From the NCBI RefSeq assembly GCF_002355735.1, contig NZ_AP014879.1:2170001-2234000 (forward strand): a DNA stretch of 64,000 nt, given 5' to 3'. Of the stretch, positions 36,675-46,131 are shown one piece after another. Under the pieces are notes generated by a model. That model was not told where the DNA came from. It made no database searches and was given only the letters and a program-made list of their open reading frames with translations. How positions within the stretch are numbered: the first letter of the stretch is position 1; every line of letters begins with the position of its first letter. A program made the position numbers and the translations under genes. This DNA comes from Sulfuricaulis limicola (GTDB taxonomy: Bacteria; Pseudomonadota; Gammaproteobacteria; Acidiferrobacterales; Sulfurifustaceae).

Positions 36675-37664
36675 CTATTTCCTGCCACGACCGGAACTGT
36701 CGTCGTCATCGTCTTCATGCTTCGTGTTGCGCTTCGCGACTACGCTCAACACGCCGAGCACCACCGCCGGCAGCGCCAGGTATTTGTACAGCGTGTGCTG
36801 CACGCCCTCGGAGATGCTGGCGTACGAGCGTTCCGGCAACGGGCGGTGACCGAGCTTGTCGAACGGCACCGCGGCGAGCTTGATCATCTGCGTTCCGCCG
36901 AGCTCCTTCTCGCCGTAGACCTGCTGCACGTACTTCCCGGCCACGCCCTGGTAACTCCAGTCGGGCCCGCCGAGCCGGCCACGCGGAAAGCTGGTCTTCT
37001 CGCCCGGCTTGAGCGCCAGCCGGCGGTGCGCCTCGACGCCGAGATCGGTGACCTTGCCATAGAGCGTGGCGCCGGTCGGACACACTTCGGCGCAGGCCGC
37101 GTAATGGCCGTCGGGAATGCGGTGCCGGCACAATTCGCACTTGGCGATCTTCGGCAGCGCCTTGTCGTACTGGAAGCGCGGCACCCCGAACGGGCAGGCG
37201 GCGACGCAGTAGCGGCAGCCGATGCAGGCGTCCGGGTCGTAGGCCACGATGCCGTTCACCGGGTCCTTGATCATCGCCGACACCGGACAGGCCGAGACGC
37301 AGGAGGGATCGACGCAGTGCAGGCACGACTGCTTCATGAAGGCATAGCCGTCAACCTCCTCGTCCTTGCGGTTGGCCTTGCCCGAGTTGTAAACCTTGAT
37401 GATGTTGAAAGTGGAACCCGAGATGTCGAGCGGCGCGTCCCACATCGGAAACTCCTCGCTGATCGGATCGGGCGGGAGGTTGTTGACGCGCTTGCACGCG
37501 GCCACGCAGGCCTTGCAGCCGATGCACAGCGTGCTGTCGAACAGCAGGCCGAGCGCTTCCGGCGGCATGGTCTTGTTCGGCCGCGCCTCCGCCGCGGTGC
37601 CCGCCGTCAGCAGCGCACCGCCGGCGACGGTCCCTTTCAGGAAATTCCGCCGCGAGAGGTTCAT
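36675..37664 (-). CDS. hybA: Hydrogenase iron-sulfur subunit HybA
   Basis: 329-aa periplasmic four-cluster ferredoxin. Tat signal SRRNFLKG at residues 4-11. Four cysteine groups: CIGCKACVAAC, CLHCVDPSCVSACP, CIGCRYCVAACPFG, and CELCRHR with CAEVCP. A C-terminal membrane helix (about residues 292-312) precedes an acidic tail (HEDDDDDSS). It carries electrons from the small subunit to HybB. Four-base overlap with the hybO stop. Confidence 0.95.
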   Translation of the reverse strand: MNLSRRNFLKGTVAGGALLTAGTAAEARPNKTMPPEALGLLFDSTLCIGCKACVAACKRVNNLPPDPISEEFPMWDAPLDISGSTFNIIKVYNSGKANRKDEEVDGYAFMKQSCLHCVDPSCVSACPVSAMIKDPVNGIVAYDPDACIGCRYCVAACPFGVPRFQYDKALPKIAKCELCRHRIPDGHYAACAEVCPTGATLYGKVTDLGVEAHRRLALKPGEKTSFPRGRLGGPDWSYQGVAGKYVQQVYGEKELGGTQMIKLAAVPFDKLGHRPLPERSYASISEGVQHTLYKYLALPAVVLGVLSVVAKRNTKHEDDDDDSSGRGRK

Positions 37665-38821
37665 GGCTCATCCCTCGACTTGCCGCTCTTACCGCCCTTG
37701 CCCTGATCGTCGTTGTCCTTGCCGAGCTTCTTGGACATCACGACCACGGCACCGGCGGCGGCGCCGGCGATGCCGGCCAGCAGCGCCGCGCCGCCGAGGC
37801 TGATCGCACCCTGGCCTTCGACGATGCGCGGATAGAACAGCGGCGGCTCGACGCTCTTGAGCGTCGCCAGCTGGTGGATCGGTTTGGTGAAACCGACGCC
37901 CTTCTCGGTGCAGCCGATGCAGGGATGCCCGCAACCCACCGGCCACGACACTTCACCGAGATCGTTGAAGCCGATGGTCGGACAGTTGGCGTAGGTCTCC
38001 GGGCCCTTGCAACCGAGCTTGTACAGGCAGAAGCCCTTGCGATGGCCCTCATCGCCGAACTCGATGGCGAAACGGCCGGCGTCGAAATGCGCGCGCCGCT
38101 CGCAGCTTTCATGAATCAGGCGCGAATAGGCGAACAGCGGCCGGCCGAGCTGATCGACTGCCGGCAGCGATTTGAAGGTGAGGAAGTGCACCACCGTCGC
38201 CAGGAAATTGTACGGATTCGGCGGGCAACCGGGGATCGTGACCACGGTCTTGCCAAGAATTTCGGCGACACTGCTGGCGCCGGTCGGGTTCGGATCGGTC
38301 GCCGGCATGCCGCCCCAGGACGCGCAGCTGCCGATCGCGATTACCGCGGCGGCATCGGCCGCGCATTCCTTGAGCATGTCGACCGCTGTCTGGCCGCCGA
38401 TCTTGCAGTAGATACCCTTTTCCTTGACCGGGATCGCGCCTTCGACCACCAGCACGTACTTGCCCTTGTGCGCCTTCATCGCCGCCTTGCGCGCCGCCTC
38501 CGCCTGGTGGCCGGCGGCCGCGAACAGGGTCTCGTGGTAGTCGAGCGAAATGACATCGAGAATCAGTTTATCGATGGTCGGGTGCTCGGCACGCAGCAGC
38601 GATTCGCTGCAGCCGGTGCATTCCTGGAATTGCAGCCAGATCACCGACGGTCGCTGGGCGCTTTCCATCGCCTTGGCGATCGCGGCCTCGGCCGAGGCCG
38701 GCAGACCGAGCGTGGCCGCCGTGGCGGTGCAGAATTTCAGAAATTCGCGTCGCGAAATACCGAGACGTCCGGCGACTCCGGTATCCGTCGCGGTTTCGAG
38801 ATCGAAAATGGTTTCGTTCAT
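37661..38821 (-). CDS. hybO: Uptake [NiFe] hydrogenase small subunit
   Basis: 386-aa small subunit. Tat motif SRREFLKF (about residues 24-31) leads export of the large/small dimer. Proximal cluster motif ECTGCSESLL (about 67-76), further cysteines in IGSCASWGG and IPGCPPNP, and the medial/distal set HESCERR, CLYKLGCKG, CPTIGF, GCGHPCIGC. A C-terminal membrane helix (about 343-363) is followed by a charged tail (GKGGKSGKSRDEP). First structural gene after hupE; 25 bp separate them. Confidence 0.96.
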   Translation of the reverse strand: MNETIFDLETATDTGVAGRLGISRREFLKFCTATAATLGLPASAEAAIAKAMESAQRPSVIWLQFQECTGCSESLLRAEHPTIDKLILDVISLDYHETLFAAAGHQAEAARKAAMKAHKGKYVLVVEGAIPVKEKGIYCKIGGQTAVDMLKECAADAAAVIAIGSCASWGGMPATDPNPTGASSVAEILGKTVVTIPGCPPNPYNFLATVVHFLTFKSLPAVDQLGRPLFAYSRLIHESCERRAHFDAGRFAIEFGDEGHRKGFCLYKLGCKGPETYANCPTIGFNDLGEVSWPVGCGHPCIGCTEKGVGFTKPIHQLATLKSVEPPLFYPRIVEGQGAISLGGAALLAGIAGAAAGAVVVMSKKLGKDNDDQGKGGKSGKSRDEP

Positions 38822-38846
38822 GGCGTTGTCCCCAAGTCGATAGAAC

Positions 38847-39431
38847 TCATGTCAACAGTATCCATGCGCCACCGGCGCCGAGTGCCAAACCTGTCACGCG
38901 CGCCAGCCACGGTCGCCGCGCTGCCCAGTAACGGCCGGCGACGATGCCGGCGGCATGCAGCAGGCCGGTGGCCAGCAGGAAGCCGGTGACATAGAGCCAC
39001 GGCGCCAGCGCCTGCGGTATTTCGGTTCCGTGGGCGTGGCCGTGAAACACGGCGAACAGGGCCGCCACCGCCACTCCCGCGAACAACGGCAGGCGAACCG
39101 CCGCCGCGACCAGCAACCCGAGCACCAGCAGCGAGGCAGCAATGCCGGCCTCGACGCCTGGGAGTGCGACGCCGGCAAACGCCAGCACGGCACCGAACGC
39201 CATCACCGACATGAATACCAGCGGCACGCTCCACACCGGGCGCCAGCCCGACTGCGCCGCCCACACACCGACCGCGACCATGGCCGCGAGGTGATCGAGC
39301 CCGAGAAACGGATGACTGAAACCGGCGCCGAAGCCGGCGCCGGCCGCACCGTGGGTATGGGCGAGCGCGCTCGGCGCCGCGATCGCCAACACCAGACCAG
39401 TTGCTGCCATCAAAACGCGTTCACATCGCAT
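38847..39431 (-). CDS. hupE: HupE/UreJ-family membrane protein
   Basis: 194-aa protein with a cleavable signal (ending SALAHTHG) and about six membrane helices. The HupE signature HPFLGLDHLAAMVAVGVWA (about residues 37-56) and FHGHAHGTE (about 130-138) are histidine-rich, as expected for a nickel permease or nickel-binding protein used in hydrogenase or urease maturation. ATG at 39431 gives the expected length. First gene of the hyb operon, facing the divergent hypA. Confidence 0.92.
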   Translation of the reverse strand: MRCERVLMAATGLVLAIAAPSALAHTHGAAGAGFGAGFSHPFLGLDHLAAMVAVGVWAAQSGWRPVWSVPLVFMSVMAFGAVLAFAGVALPGVEAGIAASLLVLGLLVAAAVRLPLFAGVAVAALFAVFHGHAHGTEIPQALAPWLYVTGFLLATGLLHAAGIVAGRYWAARRPWLARVTGLALGAGGAWILLT

Positions 39432-39607
39432 GGTTATCTCCTGCGTGAAGACGTGGAAAAGGGGTTCACTGAAACGAAAGCGTAATCGCGCCCACAAGGT
39501 ATCGGCGCGGGATTCCGGGCACTGCCTGCAACTCTCACCATGGGCATCGGACCCTGATCAGATGTTTATCGACGCGTGCATTGTTTAGAATATTCGGATG
39601 TAATACT

Positions 39608-39658
39608 TTGACATTCGTCAACGGTTCAGGCCCTCTGCCATTCTTTGACATTCGTCAA
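39608..39658. promoter_or_regulatory. Pair of identical FNR-family sites between hupE and hypA
   Basis: TTGAC-ATTC-GTCAA occurs twice (39608-39621 and 39645-39658), centres 37 bp apart. The 424-bp divergent space between the hyb structural operon and the hyp operon holds nothing else I recognise. A TTCTAAACAA stretch read leftwards from 39590 and TATTCT at 39694 are possible -10 elements for the two directions. Confidence 0.65.
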
Positions 39659-39855
39659 TATTTGCATGACCTGCTTCGTTACGATGTGCGATGTATTCTT
39701 AAGATAAGAATCAGGAAATCGACGATTTCGCTGTCCATCGCGAAGGGAGAAGTAAATGATCTGTCGTGGCCCGGTTTCTCTCGTCGCACGCAGTAAGCAT
39801 CACGCCAGACCATGTGTCGGCAAGATTTTCTGTTATGTACCGGGAGTAATCGGCC

Positions 39856-40239
39856 ATGCATGAACTGTCGGTTTGCCAAGCCATGCTGACACAGGTCACC
39901 AACCTCGCGCGCGAGCAGCGCGCGAACACGGTTCACAAGATCGTGCTCCGGGTTGGACCGCTCGCGGGCGTTGAACCCGGACTGCTCTTACAGGCCTTTC
40001 CGCTCGCCAGCGCCGGAACACTGGCGGAAACGGCCGAGCTGGTGATCGAGGAACTGCCGCTGCGCGTGCGTTGCGAGACTTGCGGCGCCGAGTCCGTGGC
40101 ACTGCCGAACCGGCTCGTGTGCGGCGCCTGCGGCGACTGGCACACACGCCTGGTGAGCGGCGATGAGATGCTGCTCGCTTCCGTCGAACTCTCCCGAGAG
40201 GAGGAGGATGCATGTGTGAAACCTGCGGCTGCAATGTAA
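39856..40239 (+). CDS. hypA: Hydrogenase nickel incorporation protein HypA
   Basis: 127-aa nickel metallochaperone. The N-terminal MHE (nickel site with His2) and the zinc motif CETCG ... CGACG (about residues 73-94) are intact. GAGTAATCGGCC precedes the ATG with only a weak ribosome site. It overlaps the hypB start by 28 bp. HypA and HypB together deliver nickel to both hydrogenase large subunits. Confidence 0.95.
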   Translation: MHELSVCQAMLTQVTNLAREQRANTVHKIVLRVGPLAGVEPGLLLQAFPLASAGTLAETAELVIEELPLRVRCETCGAESVALPNRLVCGACGDWHTRLVSGDEMLLASVELSREEEDACVKPAAAM

Positions 40240-41057
40240 CGCCGGGCAATGCGCACCTCGCGCAGACACCTGACGCGCACGGGCGCACCGCGGTGACGGT
40301 ACTGAAAGATCTGTTGTCAGCAAACGACCGCGAAGCCGCCCACAACCGCGCGCACTTCGATGCCCACAGGGTGCTGGCGCTCAATCTCATGTCCTCGCCG
40401 GGTTCCGGCAAAACTCTGCTGCTGGAAGCCACCATCGAGGCGCTCAAGGACGAATTCCGCATCGGCGTCATCGAAGGCGACCTCGAAACCGAAAATGACG
40501 CCGAGCGCATCCGCGCCAAGGGCGTGCCGGCGGTGCAGATCACCACCGGTTCCGCCTGCCACCTGGACGCGCACATGGTGCATGGCGCGCTGCATCACAT
40601 GGATCTCGCGGACCTCGACATTCTTTTCATCGAGAACGTCGGCAACCTGGTCTGCCCCGCCAGCTTCGACCTCGGTCAGCATCGCAATATCACCCTGCTC
40701 TCGGTCACCGAGGGCGACGACAAGCCGGCGAAATATCCCGTGATGTTCCGCGCCGCCGACCTGGTCCTGCTCACCAAGACCGATCTGCTGCCGGTCATGG
40801 ACGACTTCGATCCCGCGCGCGCCGAGCATTGCCTGCGTCAACTCGCCAACCCGGCCCCGGCCCTGCACCTGTCGGCGAAGAAAAAACTTGGTCTCGGAGC
40901 CTGGTTCGACTGGTTGCGGCAGGAAGTCGCGCAGCAACGCGAGCGCGCGAGCCAGGGGGAAACCTCGCGCCCGGCGATTCAACCCGACGGCGCCCGCCTG
41001 CACACGGAAATGGGGCACGCGCCCGCTCCCGGCCGCTACCTGTACCGGAGCAGCTGA
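40212..41057 (+). CDS. hypB: Hydrogenase nickel incorporation GTPase HypB
   Basis: 281-aa GTPase. It starts with the high-affinity nickel motif CETCGC (residues 2-7), has the P-loop SSPGSGKT (about 61-68), the metal-site cysteine/histidine pair in SACHLDAHMVH, and the guanine motif TKTD. There is no histidine-rich stretch of the rhizobial type. The C-terminal 40 residues are not conserved. GAGGAGGAT lies upstream of the ATG. Confidence 0.96.
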   Translation: MCETCGCNVTPGNAHLAQTPDAHGRTAVTVLKDLLSANDREAAHNRAHFDAHRVLALNLMSSPGSGKTLLLEATIEALKDEFRIGVIEGDLETENDAERIRAKGVPAVQITTGSACHLDAHMVHGALHHMDLADLDILFIENVGNLVCPASFDLGQHRNITLLSVTEGDDKPAKYPVMFRAADLVLLTKTDLLPVMDDFDPARAEHCLRQLANPAPALHLSAKKKLGLGAWFDWLRQEVAQQRERASQGETSRPAIQPDGARLHTEMGHAPAPGRYLYRSS

Positions 41058-41101
41058 CGCGCGCCCCGCTTGTTCCAGTTGTCATCCATGAGGAGGATAA
41101 T

Positions 41102-41620
41102 ATGATCACCATGTCCTCTCGCCTGTCCCCCCATCGCGCCTCCCTGGTTTCTGCCGGCCTGATCTGGATCATGCTGAACGGCCTCGGCAGCGCCTTGGCG
41201 CTCGAATCCGGTCCGGTCGCCCCGCGACTGACGCCGAAACTCCAGAAACTCTTTGCGGAGGAAATGATCGCGGTGCAGGCGGCGAGCCAGCAGATTCTCG
41301 CCGGTCTGGCGGCGGGCGATCACGCCTCGGTGGCGAAACAGGCCCAGGCGATCCATGACAGCTTCATCCTGGATAAAAAACTCACGGCGCAGGACCGCCG
41401 GGATCTGGAGACCGCCCTGCCGCCGGCGTTTCTCGAGCTTGATGGCACATTCCATCGGCTGGCGGCGAAGCTGGCTGACGCGGCGCGCCACAAAGACAGG
41501 GATCTGCAGACTTATTACTTTGGCCGAATGGTGGAGTCCTGCCAGACCTGCCACAGCCAATATGCGACGGACAAATTTCCTGCCTACGGCGGAAAGGCGC
41601 CCGCCGCGCATATGCATTGA
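41102..41620 (+). CDS. Cytochrome c'-like exported protein
   Basis: 172-aa protein with a signal peptide (about residues 8-33, ending SALALES). A single haem motif CQTCH lies near the C-terminus (about residues 148-152), the position typical of class II cytochromes c', after a four-helix body rich in alanine and leucine (EEMIAVQAASQQILAG, FHRLAAKLADAARHK). Its presence between hypB and hypF is unusual; the strong GGAGGAT ribosome site and short gaps (44 and 12 bp) show it is co-transcribed with the hyp genes. It could be a gas- or redox-sensing protein or a minor electron carrier. Confidence 0.82.
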   Translation: MITMSSRLSPHRASLVSAGLIWIMLNGLGSALALESGPVAPRLTPKLQKLFAEEMIAVQAASQQILAGLAAGDHASVAKQAQAIHDSFILDKKLTAQDRRDLETALPPAFLELDGTFHRLAAKLADAARHKDRDLQTYYFGRMVESCQTCHSQYATDKFPAYGGKAPAAHMH

Positions 41621-41632
41621 ACAACACAGTCC

Positions 41633-43927
41633 ATGACCGAGCGTAATTATTCCCGCACCGATCCCGATTCAGGAGCAGCGCGGCAGGCCCTGCGCCTGAC
41701 GGTCAGCGGGCGCGTGCAGGGCGTGGGCTTCCGTCCCTTTGTCTATCGCCTCGCGCATCAGTTCGGTCTGCACGGCTGGGTGCGCAACGAGGCCGGCACG
41801 GTCGAGATATGGGTGGAGGGCGAGGCATCGGCGCTCGAGGCGTTCGAACAGGCCTTGCTGGAACAGGCGCCGCCGCTGGCGCGGCCGAAATTGGCGACAC
41901 GCTCTCCCGCGGAACCGCAAGCCTTCGCGACCTTCGAAATTCTTCCCAGCCGCGCCGATGCCCCGGCGCGCATCCACGTGCCGCCGGATTATTTCGCCTG
42001 CGACGACTGCCTGCGCGAACTGCGCGACCCGGACAATCGCCGTTACCGTCACCCCTTCATCAACTGTACCCAGTGCGGTCCGCGCTACACGCTCATCGCC
42101 AAGCTGCCCTACGACCGGCCCAACACCGGCATGGCGGCGTTCGCCATGTGCCCGGAATGCCGGCGCGAATACGAAAACCCGCTCGACCGCCGGTTTCACG
42201 CCGAACCGGTCGCCTGTCCGGCCTGCGGCCCGCGCCTGCAGTTCGTCGCGCCCGGCATTGCCACGGATCGCGACAACGCCGCCGCGCTGACGCAGGCGGT
42301 CGCGGCGTTGCGCGCCGGCAAGATCGTCGCGGTCAAGGGTATCGGTGGCTACCACCTGATATGCGACGCGCGCAACGACATCGCCATCGCGCGCCTGCGC
42401 GCGAAAAAACCGCGCCCGCACAAACCGCTGGCCGTGATGGTTCCGGCGCGCGGCGCGGACGGGCTGGAGGCGGTACGAGAGCTGGCGGAACTGACGCCGG
42501 AGCACGAACAATGGCTGCGCGATCCCGTGCGTCCCATCGTGCTGGTGCCCAAAAAGCCGCATGCCCCGCTGTCGCCGCGCATCGCGCCGGGGCTGCACGA
42601 GGTCGGCGTCATGCTGCCCTACAGCCCGCTGCATCACCTGTTGCTGGACGACTTCGGCGGGCCGCTGGTCGCGACCTCGGGCAACGTCAGCGGCGAACCG
42701 GTGCTGACGGATAATGATGACGTCACTCAGCGCTTGGCGCATGTCGCCGAGGCCTTCCTGCATCACGACCGCCCGATCCAGCGTCCGGCGGACGACCCGG
42801 TGTATCGCGTCATTGCCGGCTTCGCCCGCCCGCTGCGTCACGGGCGCGGCAGCGCGCCGCTGGAACTGACACTGCCGTTCAAGCTCAGCAAGCCGGTGCT
42901 GGCCGTCGGCGGGCACATGAAGAACACCGTGGCGCTCGCCTGGGACGATCGCATCGTGGTTTCGCCGCACATCGGCGATCTCGACGCGCCGCGCAGCCTG
43001 ACTGTGTTCGAACAGGTCATCACCGATCTGCAAAAGCTATACGGCGTGCGCGCCGAGTCCATCGTGAGCGACGCGCATCCGGTGTACGTCAGCTCGCGCT
43101 GGGCGCGTCGCGCCGGCCTGCCGGTCACGCCGGTGTTGCATCATTACGCGCACGCCGCGGCGCTGGCCGGCGAGCATCCGGACGTGGCGAACTGGCTGGT
43201 GTTCGCGTGGGACGGCGTCGGCTACGGCGCCGACGGCACGCTCTGGGGCGGCGAGACACTGCTGGGCGCGCCCGGCCGCTGGCAGCGCGCCGGCAGCCTG
43301 CGGCCGTTCTACCTGCCCGGCGGCGAGAAGGCCGGACGCGAGCCATGGCGCTCGGCGCTGTCGCTGTGCTGGGAGGCCGGCGTGGAATGGAAACAGTGTC
43401 CCGAGGACCCGATGCTGGCGCATCATGCCTGGCGGCGACGCCTGAATTGCCCGCAAACCACCTCGGCCGGCCGGTTGTTCGACGCCGCGGCGGCGCTGAC
43501 CGGGCTGCATTACCGCTCGAGTTATGAAGGTCAGGGGCCGATGCTGCTGGAGGCCGCCTGCACCGAGGACAGCGCGCACGCCATCCCGTTGCCGCTGGCG
43601 CGCAACCGCCAGGGCCTGTGGGAAACCGACTGGGCGCCGCTGCTGCCATTCCTGATGAACCAGAAACTCACCGTCACCGAGCGCGCCGACGGCTTCCACG
43701 CCAGCCTGGTGCGGGCAATGGTGGCGCAGGCCAACGCATTGCGCGAGGAACACGGCGAACTGGCGGTGGGCCTCGGCGGCGGCGTGTTCCAGAACCGTGT
43801 GCTGACGGAACGCGCCTTCGCGGCATTGCGCGAGAACGGTTTTGACGTGCGCCTCATGCACCAGGTGCCGTGCAACGACGCCGGCATCAGTTACGGCCAG
43901 ATCGTCGAATACCAGTCTCGGGTTTAG
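41633..43927 (+). CDS. hypF: Carbamoyltransferase HypF
   Basis: 764-aa maturation enzyme that makes the cyanide ligands of the nickel-iron site from carbamoyl phosphate. Domains in order: acylphosphatase (about residues 20-105, GRVQGVGFRPFVYRLA), two zinc fingers (CDDCLRELRDP, CTQCGPRYT, CPECRREYENP, CPACGPR), YrdC-like nucleotide-binding domain (VKGIGGYHLICDA), and the Kae1-like carbamoyl-transfer domain (HHYAHAAALAGEH). Full family length. Twelve bp after the cytochrome gene. hypC and hypD, usually next, are absent here. Confidence 0.96.
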   Translation: MTERNYSRTDPDSGAARQALRLTVSGRVQGVGFRPFVYRLAHQFGLHGWVRNEAGTVEIWVEGEASALEAFEQALLEQAPPLARPKLATRSPAEPQAFATFEILPSRADAPARIHVPPDYFACDDCLRELRDPDNRRYRHPFINCTQCGPRYTLIAKLPYDRPNTGMAAFAMCPECRREYENPLDRRFHAEPVACPACGPRLQFVAPGIATDRDNAAALTQAVAALRAGKIVAVKGIGGYHLICDARNDIAIARLRAKKPRPHKPLAVMVPARGADGLEAVRELAELTPEHEQWLRDPVRPIVLVPKKPHAPLSPRIAPGLHEVGVMLPYSPLHHLLLDDFGGPLVATSGNVSGEPVLTDNDDVTQRLAHVAEAFLHHDRPIQRPADDPVYRVIAGFARPLRHGRGSAPLELTLPFKLSKPVLAVGGHMKNTVALAWDDRIVVSPHIGDLDAPRSLTVFEQVITDLQKLYGVRAESIVSDAHPVYVSSRWARRAGLPVTPVLHHYAHAAALAGEHPDVANWLVFAWDGVGYGADGTLWGGETLLGAPGRWQRAGSLRPFYLPGGEKAGREPWRSALSLCWEAGVEWKQCPEDPMLAHHAWRRRLNCPQTTSAGRLFDAAAALTGLHYRSSYEGQGPMLLEAACTEDSAHAIPLPLARNRQGLWETDWAPLLPFLMNQKLTVTERADGFHASLVRAMVAQANALREEHGELAVGLGGGVFQNRVLTERAFAALRENGFDVRLMHQVPCNDAGISYGQIVEYQSRV

Positions 43928-43995
43928 GGTTTAAAGTACTGAGTTCAGGGCACAGAGTTGCCGGTCTCTGACTTTGTACCTTGCACTCTGCACTT

Positions 43996-46128
43996 TCATC
44001 CCTGTGACTGCCCTCGTGGGTTCGGCGGCGTGCCACCGTCGGCCAGCGCGAGCAGGGTGATACGCTCCTCGTGCGTGATCTGCAGCAATGCCGCCGTGGC
44101 ATCCGCGGTGAGCGGACGGCTGAGATAAAATCCCTGCACTCCCACCGGCCCGGCCTTGCGCAAAAACTCCAGTTGCGCCATGTTCTCCACGCCTTCCGCG
44201 ATCACGTACAGCTTGAGACTCTGACACATGGCGATGATGGCCATGACGATGGCCACGTTATCCCTGTCAGCCGGGACCTCACGCATGAAACCTTGATCAA
44301 TCTTGAGCGTGGAGATGGGGAAACGCTTGAGATAGCCCATGGAAGAATAACCGGTCCCGAAATCGTCGATGGACAATTTCACGCCGGCGGCCTCGAGCCG
44401 TTCCAGCGTCGTGGAGGCCGTTCCGGAACTTTCCATCAGGACGCCCTCGGTCAGTTCGAGAGTCAACAGTTCGGGCGCCAGCCCGGTTTGACGCAGTATC
44501 TCCAGTATGCGATCTACCAGTTGGCTGTCATGGAACTGCCGGCTTGAGATATTGACCGAAACCGTGAGCCCGGGAACGAGCGCCTGCCAGGCCTGCGCCT
44601 GGGCGCAGGCCTGGCGCAACACCCACTCGCCGATCGACACAATCTGCCCGGACTCTTCCGCCACCGGGATGAATTCCGTGGGGTTGACGATGCCGACGTC
44701 GGGTCGGTGCCAGCGCAGCAGGGCCTCGACGCCGAACAGGCGTTTGCTGGCCAGATCGAATTGCGGTTGGTAGTAAACCTCGAATTCCTCCCGCTCCAGG
44801 GCATGTCGCAGACTGGTTTCGAGCGTCAGGCGATTGAGCGCCCGGCCGTTCATTTCCGGCAGGAAGAACTGGTAGGTGTTCTTGCCCCGTTCCTTGGCGA
44901 AATACATGGCGGTATCGGCGTTGCGCAACAATGCATGCATCTCCGTGGCATCCTCCGGGAACAGGCTGATGCCGATACTCGCGCTGATATAGATTTCGTG
45001 GCCCTCCAGCCGCAGGCTGTGCGCGAAGGCGCCGATGATCTTCTCGGCCACAATGGCCGCCTGTTCGCGATCGGTCATATCCTCGACGATCACGGCAAAT
45101 TCATCGCCGCCGATGCGGCAGATGATATCGCCGGTGCGCAGATGCTCGCGCAGGCGTTTCGCCACGCCCTGCAACAGGACATCCCCGATATCGTGCCCCA
45201 GCGTGTCATTGATGATCTTGAAATTGTCGAGATCGAGGAACATCAGCCCGGCGCGCTGACCGGTTCTTTGCGCACGCGCGAGCACCAGCTTCAGCTGTTC
45301 GTTGAAGAAATGGCGATTCGGCAGCTGCGTAATGGTGTCGTAGTAGGCCAGCTGGTCGAGCCGCTGTTCGGCGCGTTTGCGCTCGCCCAGTTCCTGCATC
45401 AGGTCCGCCTGATGGCGCTCGATCTGGCCGAGCATGGCGTTGAATCCTTCGGCCAGTGCACCGACTTCGTCACGCGTTTCCACCCGTGCCCGGGAAGAGT
45501 AATCCTTCCGCTCCGAGATCTGGCGCATGAGGTCAACCAGCCGGGCGAGCGGACCGCTGATGCCACGGTGCAACAGCGAGATCAGGAGGAATGCCGCCAG
45601 CATCGCGCCGGCCGCCGTCAGCACGATGGCACCGACATACCACATGATACGCACGTAAAGTCTTTCGAGATCCGAGCGCAAATAGACGGTGCCCACAATT
45701 TCGCCATTCAGCTCGATCTCGTGAGCGAGCTCGAGATGTTGCGAGCTGAAGCGATGACCCGTTACCGGGCGATCCGGCACTTCGGTCCGCGCCTGGTCCT
45801 TGCGCCGGTAAAGGGCAAGCGTTTTGCCGTCAGCCGTATAAAGTGCCGCTTGTTCAATGGAGGGCGAGGCCGCCAGGGCGCCCAGGATCTCCTGGGCCCC
45901 GGAACGGTCCCGAAACACCAGCGCGGCGGTGCTGTTTTCCGCGATCATGGCCGTCTGCACGCGCACGTCATCGAGCAGCGCGCGCTGATAGGAATAATAC
46001 TCGTTGACGAGGAGCAGGATCGTCACCAGCAGCAACGCCACACCGGTCGATGACATGCTGATCAGCACCAGCTTGCGCTTGATGGGCATATCGCGGAAAA
46101 GTTGTCGCCAGTATTTCATCCCGTGCAT
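43996..46128 (-). CDS. CHASE/HAMP GGDEF-EAL protein
   Basis: 710-aa c-di-GMP enzyme. Membrane segments about residues 19-41 and 165-188 flank a periplasmic domain with EYYSYQRALLDDVRVQTAMIAENSTAALVFRD, typical of CHASE8-type sensors; HAMP follows. GGDEF (about 265-425) has IGGDEF, and EAL (about 440-690) has EALLRW, ELTEGVLM, DDFGTGYSS and KIDQGFM, so both activities look possible. It lies four bases after the YfiR-like gene: a YfiR/YfiN-like pair in which the periplasmic protein restrains the membrane cyclase. Confidence 0.92.
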   Translation of the reverse strand: MHGMKYWRQLFRDMPIKRKLVLISMSSTGVALLLVTILLLVNEYYSYQRALLDDVRVQTAMIAENSTAALVFRDRSGAQEILGALAASPSIEQAALYTADGKTLALYRRKDQARTEVPDRPVTGHRFSSQHLELAHEIELNGEIVGTVYLRSDLERLYVRIMWYVGAIVLTAAGAMLAAFLLISLLHRGISGPLARLVDLMRQISERKDYSSRARVETRDEVGALAEGFNAMLGQIERHQADLMQELGERKRAEQRLDQLAYYDTITQLPNRHFFNEQLKLVLARAQRTGQRAGLMFLDLDNFKIINDTLGHDIGDVLLQGVAKRLREHLRTGDIICRIGGDEFAVIVEDMTDREQAAIVAEKIIGAFAHSLRLEGHEIYISASIGISLFPEDATEMHALLRNADTAMYFAKERGKNTYQFFLPEMNGRALNRLTLETSLRHALEREEFEVYYQPQFDLASKRLFGVEALLRWHRPDVGIVNPTEFIPVAEESGQIVSIGEWVLRQACAQAQAWQALVPGLTVSVNISSRQFHDSQLVDRILEILRQTGLAPELLTLELTEGVLMESSGTASTTLERLEAAGVKLSIDDFGTGYSSMGYLKRFPISTLKIDQGFMREVPADRDNVAIVMAIIAMCQSLKLYVIAEGVENMAQLEFLRKAGPVGVQGFYLSRPLTADATAALLQITHEERITLLALADGGTPPNPRGQSQG

Positions 46129-46131
46129 CCG

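Noticed and set aside
43928-43990. Short tandem-like stretch after hypF
   Set aside because: It shows GAGTTCAGGGCACAGAG-type low complexity without clear repeat units; no feature could be supported.
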